DNA of 38,808 nt from Candidatus Poribacteria bacterium. GTDB taxonomy: Bacteria > Poribacteria > WGA-4E > WGA-3G. The stretch is taken from contig JAAXGN010000150.1 of assembly GCA_012267415.1 (NCBI GenBank), positions 1-38,808 of the forward strand. Direction: 5' to 3'. Below are positions 17,201 through 25,101 of the stretch, in pieces. Numbering within the stretch: position 1 is the first letter of the stretch; each line of letters starts with the position of its first letter. The position numbers and the translations under genes are program-made. The notes below the pieces were generated by a model. The model did not search any database, had not been told where the DNA came from, and saw nothing but the letters and a program-made list of their open reading frames with translations.

Positions 17201-18205
17201 ATGTATGTTCCAGTAAAATCTAAAGAAGGCAAACAACTGATGCCAACCACTCCGCCAGTTGCACGCCATCTAATCAAGAGTGGTAAAGCAACACCCTACT
17301 GGTCAAACGGCATATTCTGTATCAGGTTGAATTACGAAACATCAGAATATACCCAAGCGATCGCAGTCGGTGTGGATCCGGGTTCTAAAAAGGAAGGTTT
17401 CACAGTAAAATCCATATCTCACACCTATCTGAATGTGCAAGCAGATGCTCACAAAGATGTTGGCAAGAAGATTGAGAAAAGACGCGAACTCCGCAGAAGT
17501 AGGCGTTCACGCAAGTGTCCAAATCGGAAGAATAGGACGAACCGACTTGCTCACAAGGAACGCATCCCTGCTGGCACGCGGGCAAGATGGGAGTGGAAAC
17601 TTCGGATACTTGATTGGCTATCCAAGTTGTATCCTATTACCTATGTGTGTGTAGAAGACATCAAAGCACGGAGTATTGAACGTGCTAAAAAGTGGAATCA
17701 ATCCTTTAGTCCGTTAGAGGTCGGTAAGCAGTGGTTCTATACGGAAGTCAAAAAGCGATGGTCTCTGCTAACACTGCAAGGTTGGAAAACAAAAGAGATC
17801 AGAGACAGTCTCGGTCTCAAGAAATCAAAGCAGAAACTATCAGCAACCTTTGCGGCACATTGTGTGGATAGTTGGTGTTTATCATATCATATTGTTGGTG
17901 GTGCTAGTATTCCTGACAACAGGGATATATTTTGCATCTCACCGATACCGATGAGAAGGCGTGAGTTGCACCGACAGAACCCGCAGCGTGGCGGTAAAAG
18001 ACCCAGATATGGTGGCACAATGTGTTTAGGTATTGTCAAGAATACACTTGTGAAACACGTCAAACACGGTTTCCTGCGTGTGACAGGATACGACACAAGA
18101 GGTGGTATCAATCTTAGTGAAATATCAAGTTGTAAACGAGTTGTAAGAGGAGCAAAATCTGATAGTTTTCGCATCCTCACAAAACTAAACTTTCAATATA
18201 GATAG
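17201..18205 (+). CDS. IsrB/IscB-like RuvC nuclease (RRXRR domain)
   Basis: 334 residues. An N-terminal PLMP-like segment (GKQLMPTTPPVARHLIKSGK, residues 10-29) is followed by RuvC-I with Asp59 in VGVDPGSKKEGF, an Arg-rich bridge helix (RRELRRSRRSRKCPNRKNR, about 94-112), RuvC-II with Glu152 in YVCVEDIKARS, and RuvC-III with His220 and Asp223 in FAAHCVDSWCLS. No HNH motif lies between RuvC-II and RuvC-III, and the length matches IsrB rather than IscB. IsrB proteins are RNA-guided nickases related to the ancestors of Cas9. The ~100-residue Arg/Gly-rich C-terminal part is probably the target-contacting domain. AAAAGGAG precedes the ATG, and a structured RNA region lies just upstream. Confidence 0.8.
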   Translation: MYVPVKSKEGKQLMPTTPPVARHLIKSGKATPYWSNGIFCIRLNYETSEYTQAIAVGVDPGSKKEGFTVKSISHTYLNVQADAHKDVGKKIEKRRELRRSRRSRKCPNRKNRTNRLAHKERIPAGTRARWEWKLRILDWLSKLYPITYVCVEDIKARSIERAKKWNQSFSPLEVGKQWFYTEVKKRWSLLTLQGWKTKEIRDSLGLKKSKQKLSATFAAHCVDSWCLSYHIVGGASIPDNRDIFCISPIPMRRRELHRQNPQRGGKRPRYGGTMCLGIVKNTLVKHVKHGFLRVTGYDTRGGINLSEISSCKRVVRGAKSDSFRILTKLNFQYR

Positions 18206-18208
18206 GAG

Positions 18209-18251
18209 CGGGCATTCCCCACCGAGCTAAAGATGCGGTGTCCCTTGCCCG
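18209..18251 (+). repeat. Right-end hairpin of the IS200/IS605-type element
   Basis: Two-part stem: CGGGCA (18209-18214) with TGCCCG (18246-18251), and inner CACCG (18220-18224) with CGGTG (18236-18240), closing a loop containing GCTAAAG. It ends seven bases before the glutaredoxin start codon, so insertion left that gene's coding part intact but replaced its upstream sequence. Confidence 0.65.
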
Positions 18252-18257
18252 AATATT

Positions 18258-18602
18258 ATGATGGATCAACCCAAAATTATCGCATACATGAAACCAGTCT
18301 GTGGCTGGAGTAACGGTGTCCGAGCCATCTTCGCCAAATACAATTTGGAATATGAAGACAGAGACATCATCAACGACGAAAACAACTATCGTGAAATGGT
18401 ACAGAAGACACGTCAACCTTATCAACCGTGCGTCCAAATAGACGACATCATGCTTGCCGATGTCAGCGGTGATGAAGTGGAAGCATATCTGCTTGAGGAA
18501 GGCATTGTAGCACCCAACGAAGCCGAAACCGATGTCCCAACTGATCAGGCATGCGAAGACCACGGACCGTCTCCAGTGAGTATTGGTTTTCCGAGCAGAT
18601 AG
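18258..18602 (+). CDS. Glutaredoxin-like protein with CGWS motif
   Basis: 114 residues. Thioredoxin-fold N terminus with Cys15-Gly-Trp-Ser in YMKPVCGWSNGVRAIF, a variant of the CGFS motif of monothiol glutaredoxins. These bind a 2Fe-2S cluster with glutathione or a similar thiol and deliver it to acceptors. The cis-Pro region (QPCVQIDDIML) is present, with a Cys in place of the usual Thr after Gln-Pro. The C-terminal ~25 residues form an extra acidic tail with CEDH. Its place beside sufD suggests a cluster carrier for the SUF pathway. The mobile element ends seven bases before its ATG, so its original promoter or ribosome site may have been lost. Confidence 0.8.
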   Translation: MMDQPKIIAYMKPVCGWSNGVRAIFAKYNLEYEDRDIINDENNYREMVQKTRQPYQPCVQIDDIMLADVSGDEVEAYLLEEGIVAPNEAETDVPTDQACEDHGPSPVSIGFPSR

Positions 18603-18618
18603 ACAACTTAAATACACT

Positions 18619-18645
18619 AGTATGCGCGCTTTCTAAGCGCGCTAC
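18619..18645. repeat. REP-like palindrome after the glutaredoxin gene
   Basis: GCGCGCTT (18624-18631), loop TCT, AAGCGCGC (18635-18642), flanked by AGTAT and TAC. It resembles the other short palindromes of the window in size, tiny pyrimidine loop and position just after a stop codon, but the stem is different. Confidence 0.55.
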
Positions 18646-18839
18646 TTCCTGTTATGAGTTTTCTTTATATCGCGCATCATCAAAACATCTTAGAATTCAA
18701 TTGAAAGTAGAAGTGGTAGATAAATAATCAGAGTGTAAGTTAGTGAAATTCAATGTCCCATTTGCAAGTTTTAACAAGGCGAATGAATAGGCAGCACTTC
18801 CCCGAACACATAATTGACACCATAAATACGGAGAAGACC

Positions 18840-19613
18840 ATGGATACCATAACAGACTTTGAAATCAAACAGCGAAAATATATGCCAGTCTTTCCTAAAG
18901 CGACAGGCAAAACGACCGTCTATATTGAAGGTTATCCGTGTGAGGACGATGAACCTATGTCAGCAACTGGATTTCACGGTAAGCAAATTAATACCCTTTA
19001 TGATCAACTCGCAAGATATTTTCATCCCAATGAATACGTATATGTCGGGGCAGACAGTTTTGTCTATTACAGTGAAGGGGACATCACAAAGTCTGTTGCT
19101 CCGGATATTTACGTTGTCTTTGGTGTTGAGAACACCGAACGGCGTAGTTTTTATACGTGGGCAGAAGGTGCGGTTCCTGTAGTAGCATTTGAATTTCTTT
19201 CAGATTCAACCGCGGATCAGGATCGGTATGAAAAAGTTGAACTGTATTTGAATGTTATAGGTATTCAAGAATACTTTATTCATCAACCTGAGATGGATAA
19301 GCGTGCAGAGTTTCGTGGGTGGAAACGGATGCCATCCGGTGAGATTGTTGAGATGGAGCCAGACCCTGAAGAGGGTTTGTTCAGTGAAGAGTTAGGTCTC
19401 TGGTTTCGATGGGAGGAACAGCCCGACGACGTTAGACTTTTACGTCCGTTCCTACCTGATGGCACTCCGATTACAACATCTATTGAAGAAAAACATCTTA
19501 AAGAGGCTGCAGAAACACGAGCAGCAGAAGAAGCACAACGTCGACAGGAAGCAGAATCAGAGTTAGAACGACTTCGTGTGCAACTTGCGAACCGTCAGAA
19601 CGATAACACATGA
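18840..19613 (+). CDS. Uma2-family putative nuclease
   Basis: 257 residues of the Uma2 family (PD-(D/E)XK fold, DUF820), common in cyanobacteria and Poribacteria and of unknown physiological role. Family features are VAPDIYVVFG and VVAFEFLSDSTADQDRYEKV, carrying the acidic residues of the nuclease-like core. The last ~50 residues are a charged coiled coil (AAETRAAEEAQRRQEAESEL). ATG 18840 follows GGAGAAG and is preferred to the longer frame from 18753. A truncated copy of its first ~38 codons lies at 22634-22750, on the other side of the restriction genes. Confidence 0.8.
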   Translation: MDTITDFEIKQRKYMPVFPKATGKTTVYIEGYPCEDDEPMSATGFHGKQINTLYDQLARYFHPNEYVYVGADSFVYYSEGDITKSVAPDIYVVFGVENTERRSFYTWAEGAVPVVAFEFLSDSTADQDRYEKVELYLNVIGIQEYFIHQPEMDKRAEFRGWKRMPSGEIVEMEPDPEEGLFSEELGLWFRWEEQPDDVRLLRPFLPDGTPITTSIEEKHLKEAAETRAAEEAQRRQEAESELERLRVQLANRQNDNT

Positions 19614-19660
19614 CAAATTACCTAAGATTGCTTACGATTGATTAGAGGTAGTATATAGGT

Positions 19661-21169
19661 ATGAACACCTTATACTTCGGTGATAACTTAGAAGTGATGC
19701 GCGAGATGGACGACCAACGTGTCGACCTAATCTGCACCGATCCGCCCTTCAATAGCGGACGTGACTATAATGCTTTCCTCACCGACTCGCTTGCACAATC
19801 CAAAGCGTTTACGGATACCTGGACATGGGATGATCCCGCTCAAGATTCTCGTACCGACATAGAAAGACGTGCCCGCACCAGCGACACTTACAAGGCATTG
19901 GACTCCTGTCTAAAAGGGTATGACCTTGTGTTGCAAAATGCTGTGTCCGGTAACAAAGGGGCAATGCGTGCGTATCTGGCATTTATGGGACCGCGGTTGG
20001 CGGAGATGCACCGAATCCTCACAGACATGGGGAGTATTTACCTACACTGCGACCCAACAGCAAGTCATTATCTCAAAGGCATAATGGATGCAGTGTTTGA
20101 GGGTGAAAATTTCCGAAATGAGATCGTATGGGGTTACAAAGGACCTAGCAGTGCAAAAAGGTGGTTTCCTCGTAAACACGATATAATTCTTTTTTATGGG
20201 AAAACTATAACTTCTTTCTTTAATCCTGATGGTGTGCGGGTTGCCTACAAACGTATTACGGGAACGGGTGCAAGTTCACTTACAAGAGGCAATCGGACAC
20301 CTGAGGAAGTTCAAGCATTAGAAGATGCGTATTCTGAACGTGGAAAACTTATAGAAGATTATTGGGTTGATATTCCTAGTGCGGGACACATGTCAAAAAA
20401 AGAACGCCTCGGTTACCCAACACAAAAACCGCGCGCTCTTTATGAACGCATGATTAAAGCCTCCAGTAACGAAGGTGATCTCGTCATGGATCCTTTTGCG
20501 GGTTGTGGTACAACAATAGATGCAGCGCACACGCTCAATCGGTTCTGGATAGGGATTGATCTTACAATCCTCTCACTTGACCCGATGCGGCGTCGACTCG
20601 CTGACAGGCACGGTTTAGAACCGTCAAGAGACTACGAAATCCACGGTTATCCCACAAATATGCAAGAAGTGCGTATGCTTGTCCGTGACGAAAAGAAATA
20701 TCACGACTTTTCTAACTGGGCAGTTACACGGCTCGGTCTCCAACCAACAAAATCTGTCGGCGATGGCGGCAGGGATGGTGAGGCAGAGGTTGGACATATC
20801 ACGCTCTGGGACCCAGAGGCAGGAGAAACGACTAACACACGGATATTTGCTGAAGTCAAAAGCGGTAAACCCACTATTGATCAGGTCAAGTCTTTTTGCC
20901 ACACAATGGATAAACATAATGCGATCGGTGTCTTTATCACAATTGAACCTGTCACTGCAGGTATGCGTCAAGAAGCAGCGGATATGGGCACGTTCTTGCA
21001 TAACAACGAGACTTTTCCAAAACTGCAGTTCTGGCAGATAGACGATGCTTATTTTGAAAATCCAAATTCTCTGCGGAGCCTTATACGTTTACCGAAGCGG
21101 TGGCTTGAACCGATGCGGAAAATGGAACGGCATTTTACGGATACACAGATGACACTTAATCTAAGATAG
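19661..21169 (+). CDS. DNA methyltransferase fused to an Mrr-like nuclease domain
   Basis: 502 residues with two parts. The N-terminal ~320 residues are an amino-methyltransferase of the beta order: catalytic DPPF (27-30) first, SAM-binding FAGCG (279-283) later, target region between. Such enzymes methylate adenine N6 or cytosine N4. The C-terminal part has a PD-(D/E)XK pattern: GDGGRDG (367-373) and, after a strand, AEVK (397-400), as in Mrr-type restriction nucleases. Together they could be a single-chain restriction-modification enzyme. No specificity subunit is adjacent. The target sequence cannot be predicted. Followed closely by DUF433 and an HSDR_N-like gene on the same strand. Confidence 0.8.
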   Translation: MNTLYFGDNLEVMREMDDQRVDLICTDPPFNSGRDYNAFLTDSLAQSKAFTDTWTWDDPAQDSRTDIERRARTSDTYKALDSCLKGYDLVLQNAVSGNKGAMRAYLAFMGPRLAEMHRILTDMGSIYLHCDPTASHYLKGIMDAVFEGENFRNEIVWGYKGPSSAKRWFPRKHDIILFYGKTITSFFNPDGVRVAYKRITGTGASSLTRGNRTPEEVQALEDAYSERGKLIEDYWVDIPSAGHMSKKERLGYPTQKPRALYERMIKASSNEGDLVMDPFAGCGTTIDAAHTLNRFWIGIDLTILSLDPMRRRLADRHGLEPSRDYEIHGYPTNMQEVRMLVRDEKKYHDFSNWAVTRLGLQPTKSVGDGGRDGEAEVGHITLWDPEAGETTNTRIFAEVKSGKPTIDQVKSFCHTMDKHNAIGVFITIEPVTAGMRQEAADMGTFLHNNETFPKLQFWQIDDAYFENPNSLRSLIRLPKRWLEPMRKMERHFTDTQMTLNLR

Positions 21170-21208
21170 AAATACTGGTTAATTTGAATTAAGATCAAGG
21201 AACGTCCT

Positions 21209-21460
21209 ATGAAACTATCAGAAAGGTTGAGAATTACAACCGATCCAGAACAGTGCGGTGGCAGACCTTGTATCAGAGGTATGCGGATTCGGGTGACAGA
21301 TGTCATAGACTTACTTGCAAGTGGGATCTCTTTTAAAGAGATTCTTGAGGAAATGCCGGACCTTGATTCCGAAGATATTGTGGCATGCCTTAGGTTTGCT
21401 TCACATAAAATTGATCCGCCGGTGATTCGTCTAACTGATCACCCGATCATTACAGTATGA
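21209..21460 (+). CDS. DUF433 antitoxin-like protein without adjacent toxin
   Basis: 83 residues, typical DUF433: ITTDPEQCGGRPCIRGMRIRV then VIDLLASGISFKEILEEMP. These small helix-turn-helix-like proteins usually precede a DUF5615 PIN-like toxin, as at 33483-34038 in this window. Here no DUF5615 gene follows; a HSDR_N-like nuclease gene comes next. AAGGA precedes the ATG. It may be a solitary antitoxin, a regulator of the restriction genes, or a remnant after loss of the toxin. Confidence 0.8.
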   Translation: MKLSERLRITTDPEQCGGRPCIRGMRIRVTDVIDLLASGISFKEILEEMPDLDSEDIVACLRFASHKIDPPVIRLTDHPIITV

Positions 21461-21596
21461 GGTTAATGAACAGGGAGCATTATCTATTGATGATGAGAAA
21501 TTAGAAGAAAGACTACGACCAATTGCACCCAAGATTGTTAAAATTCTTCAGGAACATGCTGTGCAACAAAATGTTGAAAGGAGGGATACTATTAGA

Positions 21597-22607
21597 ATGA
21601 CACTTAAAGAACATATTGATGACATAGGTGATATGTTAAAACAAGGTGCATTTACGAATGAAAGAGAACGTATAATCTCTCGCCGTATTGTGAATAGACT
21701 GCTTCAGGCGTTAGAATGGCCTATATTTACACCTCGGATTGTCGTTGACGAATACGTAGTTGAAGGACGAAGAGTGGATTTCGCACTGTGTCATCCAGCA
21801 TCAACACCACGCGTTTTCATAGAAGCGAAGCGGGTTGGAAACATTGATAAGAGAATCAGACGACTCTTTGAATATGCTTTTCACATAGGGATTCCTATTG
21901 TTGTTCTCACAGACGGTCAGAAATGGCGATTTTATCATCCTGCGGGGAAAGGTTCTTATGAGAACCGTATGGTAGCAGAGATAGATCTCATCGCAGAAAA
22001 CAGTGAAGAATGTAGCAATTGTCTTGACAGATACTTGAATTTTGAGTCTGTAAAAACAGGAAAAGCTGCTCAAGTCATAGCCGCGGATTATCAAAGGATT
22101 GTTGGTCAGAGAAAAATTGAGGAAAGATTGCCAGAGATGTGGACCGAATTGGTGCAGGAAAAAAATAAGTATTTGCTACTTGCGGTGATGGAAAAAGCCA
22201 ATGATAAGGTCGGACATGAACCTACAGAAGAACAGGTTGTATCCTTCTTGAAAAACTTATCTGTTCCATCTGTAAAGCCAAAACCATACAAAAGGACATT
22301 AAAGCGTAAACGTCTACGTGTTACTTTCGATGGTGAAGAACCAATTGAACATAAAAACAGTATAGATACTTTCATCGCAGTTACAGAAAAGTTAGGAATA
22401 GAAGATGTGAAAGATCTTAACATAATCCGGAATAAGATTCCTCTTATATCAACTACTAAAGACTTGCAACGCGCACAACACCAACGGGGTCAATATTATA
22501 TAGTATCAGGACTATCTATAAAGAATCAAGAAAGTACTTTAAAAAAGATTACCGAAGATTTAGGTGTTGACTTGAAAATAGAACTCGTTGATAAAGTATT
22601 AGAGTAA
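21597..22607 (+). CDS. Type I restriction R-subunit N-terminal (HSDR_N-like) nuclease protein
   Basis: 336 residues from ATG 21597 (AAAGGAGGG 11 bases upstream). The N-terminal half resembles the HSDR_N nuclease domain: the core Asp is in GRRVDFAL (Asp61) and the ExK in VFIEAKRVG (Glu76, Lys78), then VLTDGQKWRFYHP, a standard phrase of this domain. No helicase/translocase motifs follow; instead there is a basic linker and a C-terminal ~80-residue domain I do not recognise. The same frame stays open upstream to about 21435 with protein-like codons (for example DDEKLEERLRPIAPK) but no start codon, suggesting a decayed 5' piece. It probably belongs with the methyltransferase-nuclease gene. Confidence 0.7.
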   Translation: MTLKEHIDDIGDMLKQGAFTNERERIISRRIVNRLLQALEWPIFTPRIVVDEYVVEGRRVDFALCHPASTPRVFIEAKRVGNIDKRIRRLFEYAFHIGIPIVVLTDGQKWRFYHPAGKGSYENRMVAEIDLIAENSEECSNCLDRYLNFESVKTGKAAQVIAADYQRIVGQRKIEERLPEMWTELVQEKNKYLLLAVMEKANDKVGHEPTEEQVVSFLKNLSVPSVKPKPYKRTLKRKRLRVTFDGEEPIEHKNSIDTFIAVTEKLGIEDVKDLNIIRNKIPLISTTKDLQRAQHQRGQYYIVSGLSIKNQESTLKKITEDLGVDLKIELVDKVLE

Positions 22608-22633
22608 AGTTGACACCAGCAGACGAAAAAATC

Positions 22634-22750
22634 ATGCTGAATACCATAACAGACTTTACCAAACAACGAAAATACATGTCAGTCTTTCCTAAAGCAACTG
22701 GCAAAACGACCATCCATCTTGAAGAATATTCGGGTGAAAACGATAATTAA
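22634..22750 (+). pseudogene. Truncated copy of the Uma2 gene 5' end
   Basis: A 38-codon frame closely matching the start of the Uma2 gene at 18840: NTITDF, KQRKYMSVFPKATGKTT and an acidic stretch, then a stop. DNA similarity is plain through about 110 bp. Only the N terminus is kept, so it cannot be a working Uma2 protein. With the full gene it forms a direct repeat around the restriction module. Confidence 0.7.
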
Positions 22751-22766
22751 ATCCATTGGAACTAAT

Positions 22767-24023
22767 ATGACACAAAAAACAGACTATACCTCAGACTACC
22801 GTCCACTTGATGTCCAAGCAATACGCGAAGATTTTCCAATCTTTGCAGAAATACCACCTTTGGCATTCCTTGATAGTGCCGCATCAACCCAAACGCCGCG
22901 GGCAGTCGTTGATGCAATGGACGCATATTATGATACCTATCGTTCTAATATCCATCGCGGCATTTATCGGATATCAGAGGAAGCAACCGACCAGTATGAG
23001 AAAGCACGACAGAAAGTTGCACGACTGATCAACGCACCACGCACAACCGAAGTCGTCTTCACACGAAATACGACAGAATCCATCAATCTCGTCGCGTACA
23101 GTTGGGGAAGTGTCAATATTCAGCAGGCTGATGAAATCGTTCTCACCGAACTTGAACATCATAGCAACCTCGTACCATGGCAGATGTTGGCACAACGAAC
23201 CGGCGCAAATCTACGGTATTTGGAGATAACAGAGCAAGGGTTACTGGATTTCACACAACTTCATGACCTACTCTCTGAAAAAACGAAACTCATCGCGATC
23301 ACACATGTCTCTAACGTTCTCGGTACAATCAACCCGATTCAGTCAGTTGTTGAAGCTGCCCATGCAGCCGGGGCAAAAGTCTTGGTTGATGCAGCACAAT
23401 CTGTGCCACATTTCCATGTAGATGTACAACAACTTGATTGTGATTTTCTGGCATTTTCTGGACATAAGATGTGTGGACCAACAGGTGTCGGGGTGTTATA
23501 TGGTAAATCTGAATTACTTGAGGAGATGCCACCATTCCTCGGCGGTGGTTCAATGATTCGCTCTGTTGAACGCGATATTTCAACTTATGCAGATGTTCCC
23601 GCAAAATTTGAGGCAGGTACACCAAGCATCGCAGAAGCGATCGGACTCGGTGCTACCGTAGATTACCTCACACAAGTGGGGTTAGCATCAATTCATGTGC
23701 ATGAACAGGAACTCCTTAAATATGCACATGACCGCTTAAGAGATATTGATGGTATCACAATATATGGACCAGCACCGCATCAGAAATCAGGCGTTGTCTC
23801 CTTCAATATTGAGGGGATACATCCGCATGATGTTGCAGGCATTTTGGATACGCATAATGTTGCTATCCGTGCAGGACATCACTGCGCGCAACCCTTGATG
23901 AAAAAATTAGATGTTATCGCTACTGTCCGCGCGAGTTTTTATCTATACAACACAATTGAAGATGTAGACAGGTTATGTGAAGGACTGCAAAAAGCACAGA
24001 TACTCATGACCCGGAGAAATTAA
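22767..24023 (+). CDS. sufS: Cysteine desulfurase SufS
   Basis: PLP enzyme that takes sulfur from cysteine for Fe-S cluster assembly (class II, SufS/CsdA type). 418 residues. The PLP-binding lysine is Lys234 in FSGHKMCGPTG and the catalytic cysteine Cys373 in RAGHHCAQPLM; both contexts are SufS-like. ATG 22767 is chosen because the family N terminus (AIREDFPIFA) follows, although the ribosome site is weak. It overlaps sufU by one base (TAATG), so the pair is coupled and SufU is its sulfur acceptor. It is separated from sufD by about 5.8 kb of accessory DNA. Confidence 0.96.
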   Translation: MTQKTDYTSDYRPLDVQAIREDFPIFAEIPPLAFLDSAASTQTPRAVVDAMDAYYDTYRSNIHRGIYRISEEATDQYEKARQKVARLINAPRTTEVVFTRNTTESINLVAYSWGSVNIQQADEIVLTELEHHSNLVPWQMLAQRTGANLRYLEITEQGLLDFTQLHDLLSEKTKLIAITHVSNVLGTINPIQSVVEAAHAAGAKVLVDAAQSVPHFHVDVQQLDCDFLAFSGHKMCGPTGVGVLYGKSELLEEMPPFLGGGSMIRSVERDISTYADVPAKFEAGTPSIAEAIGLGATVDYLTQVGLASIHVHEQELLKYAHDRLRDIDGITIYGPAPHQKSGVVSFNIEGIHPHDVAGILDTHNVAIRAGHHCAQPLMKKLDVIATVRASFYLYNTIEDVDRLCEGLQKAQILMTRRN

Positions 24024-24412
24024 TGAACATATATCAGGAAGAACTATTGGACCATTACGAAAATCCAAGCAACTACGGAACGCTTCCGAACCCCGATATC
24101 TCACACGAGGAAGATAATCCACTCTGTGGAGACAAGATTCGGATGGACCTACTTGTTGAGAGTGATATTATTAAAGAGGTGCGCTTTTCTGGTCACGGAT
24201 GCACCATTAGTTTAGCCGCAGCCTCTATGTTAACTGAAAAGATTTTAGGAAAGACACTCACGGAAGTTAAGAACCTAAGCCGAGATGACATTATGGATAT
24301 GATTGGAATCCCTTTGGGACCTGTCCGTGTAAAATGTGCTTTATTAGCACTCAAAGTCCTCAAAGCGGGTGCTTACGGTATAAAAGGTTGGCCCGGTGAG
24401 GAAGATTCATAA
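24023..24412 (+). CDS. sufU: Fe-S cluster assembly sulfurtransferase SufU
   Basis: Zinc-dependent sulfur acceptor that works with SufS. 129 residues. The conserved ligands are Cys35 with Asp37 in NPLCGDKI, Cys60 in GHGCTIS and Cys105 in RVKCALLALKVL. The spacing around the second Cys matches SufU rather than the scaffold IscU. Its ATG shares a base with the sufS stop. A SufS/SufU pair replaces SufS/SufE in many Gram-positive and some deep-branching bacteria. Confidence 0.95.
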   Translation: MNIYQEELLDHYENPSNYGTLPNPDISHEEDNPLCGDKIRMDLLVESDIIKEVRFSGHGCTISLAAASMLTEKILGKTLTEVKNLSRDDIMDMIGIPLGPVRVKCALLALKVLKAGAYGIKGWPGEEDS

Positions 24413-24423
24413 GAAAGGAACAC

Positions 24424-24735
24424 ATGTCAGAATTTTACAAAGTTGCAAAAGTTGATGAAGTGCCACCCGGCACAAAAAAATTAGTTGAAGTAGATTTCGT
24501 CCCTGTGCTACTCTTTAACGTAGATGGCGAGTTTTACGCGATGGAGGATGTCTGCACACATGATGGCGGTCCTTTGGGTGAAGGTTTTTTAGATGGGGAT
24601 GAGATAGAATGTCCTCGGCACGGCGCACGATTTTGTGTCAAGACAGGAAAGGCACTCTGCATGCCCGCTGTTGAAGACATTGAATGTTTTCCTATCAAAA
24701 TTGAGGACGACGAAATCTTGGTTTGTATTGACTAA
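24424..24735 (+). CDS. Rieske 2Fe-2S ferredoxin-like protein
   Basis: 103 residues with the two Rieske boxes Cys44-Thr-His46 (CTHDGGPLG) and Cys63-Pro-Arg-His66 (CPRHGARF), which ligate a 2Fe-2S cluster with two Cys and two His. It resembles the small ferredoxin components of aromatic dioxygenases that are often coded next to suf genes. AAAGGA precedes the ATG and it lies 11 bp after sufU. It may be an electron donor for cluster assembly or simply a client; no oxygenase gene is nearby. Confidence 0.9.
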   Translation: MSEFYKVAKVDEVPPGTKKLVEVDFVPVLLFNVDGEFYAMEDVCTHDGGPLGEGFLDGDEIECPRHGARFCVKTGKALCMPAVEDIECFPIKIEDDEILVCID

Positions 24736-24783
24736 TTCGCTTTGCAAGCACAACACCCTTTACTACTTTTGGAGGAAATTACA

Positions 24784-25083
24784 ATGGTAACGGAAGAATC
24801 TGTATACGAAGCTATCAAAGAAATTATCGACCCCGAAATCGGTATTAATATCGTTGATATGGGACTTATCTACGAAGTTGACATTGATGACACAACCGTT
24901 GATATAACGATGACACTCACAAGTCCTGGGTGTCCCGCTGGTGGACAAATTGTCAACGGCACACAGCACGTTACGCAACAGTTGGACGGTGTTGAAGAGG
25001 TTAATGTTCAAGTTGTGTGGACTCCCCGTTGGACACCCGAATTGATGAGCGAAGAGGCAAGAGACGAACTCGGCATCTTCTAA
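24784..25083 (+). CDS. MIP18/DUF59 metal-sulfur cluster biosynthesis factor (SufT-like)
   Basis: 99 residues of the DUF59 (MIP18, PaaD-like) family, which acts in Fe-S cluster maturation and transfer. It has the family core DPEIGINIVDMGLIYEV and TLTSPGCPAGG with the conserved Cys50, and ends with WTPELMSEEARDELGIF. The in-frame region upstream to 24742 is ignored, because ATG 24784 has TTTGGAGGAA in front. The place in the suf locus supports a cluster-assembly role. Confidence 0.92.
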   Translation: MVTEESVYEAIKEIIDPEIGINIVDMGLIYEVDIDDTTVDITMTLTSPGCPAGGQIVNGTQHVTQQLDGVEEVNVQVVWTPRWTPELMSEEARDELGIF

Positions 25084-25101
25084 CAAATCTATGAGGTACT
25101 G

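Larger units (their letters stand above)
16990..18251 (+). mobile_element. IS200/IS605-type element carrying an IsrB-like gene, no tnpA
   Basis: The two ends hold related imperfect hairpins, CACCCCGCTAAAGCGTGGGTG-like at 16999-17019 and CACCG...GCTAAAG...CGGTG at 18220-18240, both with GCTAAAG in or near the loop. This is how IS200/IS605 elements mark their ends for the Y1 transposase. The right hairpin is extended by CGGGCA/TGCCCG (18209-18251). Inside are a structured RNA region and one gene, but no tyrosine transposase, so the element would depend on TnpA supplied elsewhere. It sits between sufD and a glutaredoxin gene. Exact ends are uncertain by some tens of bases on the left. Confidence 0.65.

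Noticed and set aside
17201..18205. Full IscB or Cas9-like protein
   Set aside because: No HNH motif and only 334 residues; IsrB-like is a better fit. No repeat-spacer array was seen in the window, so no CRISPR.
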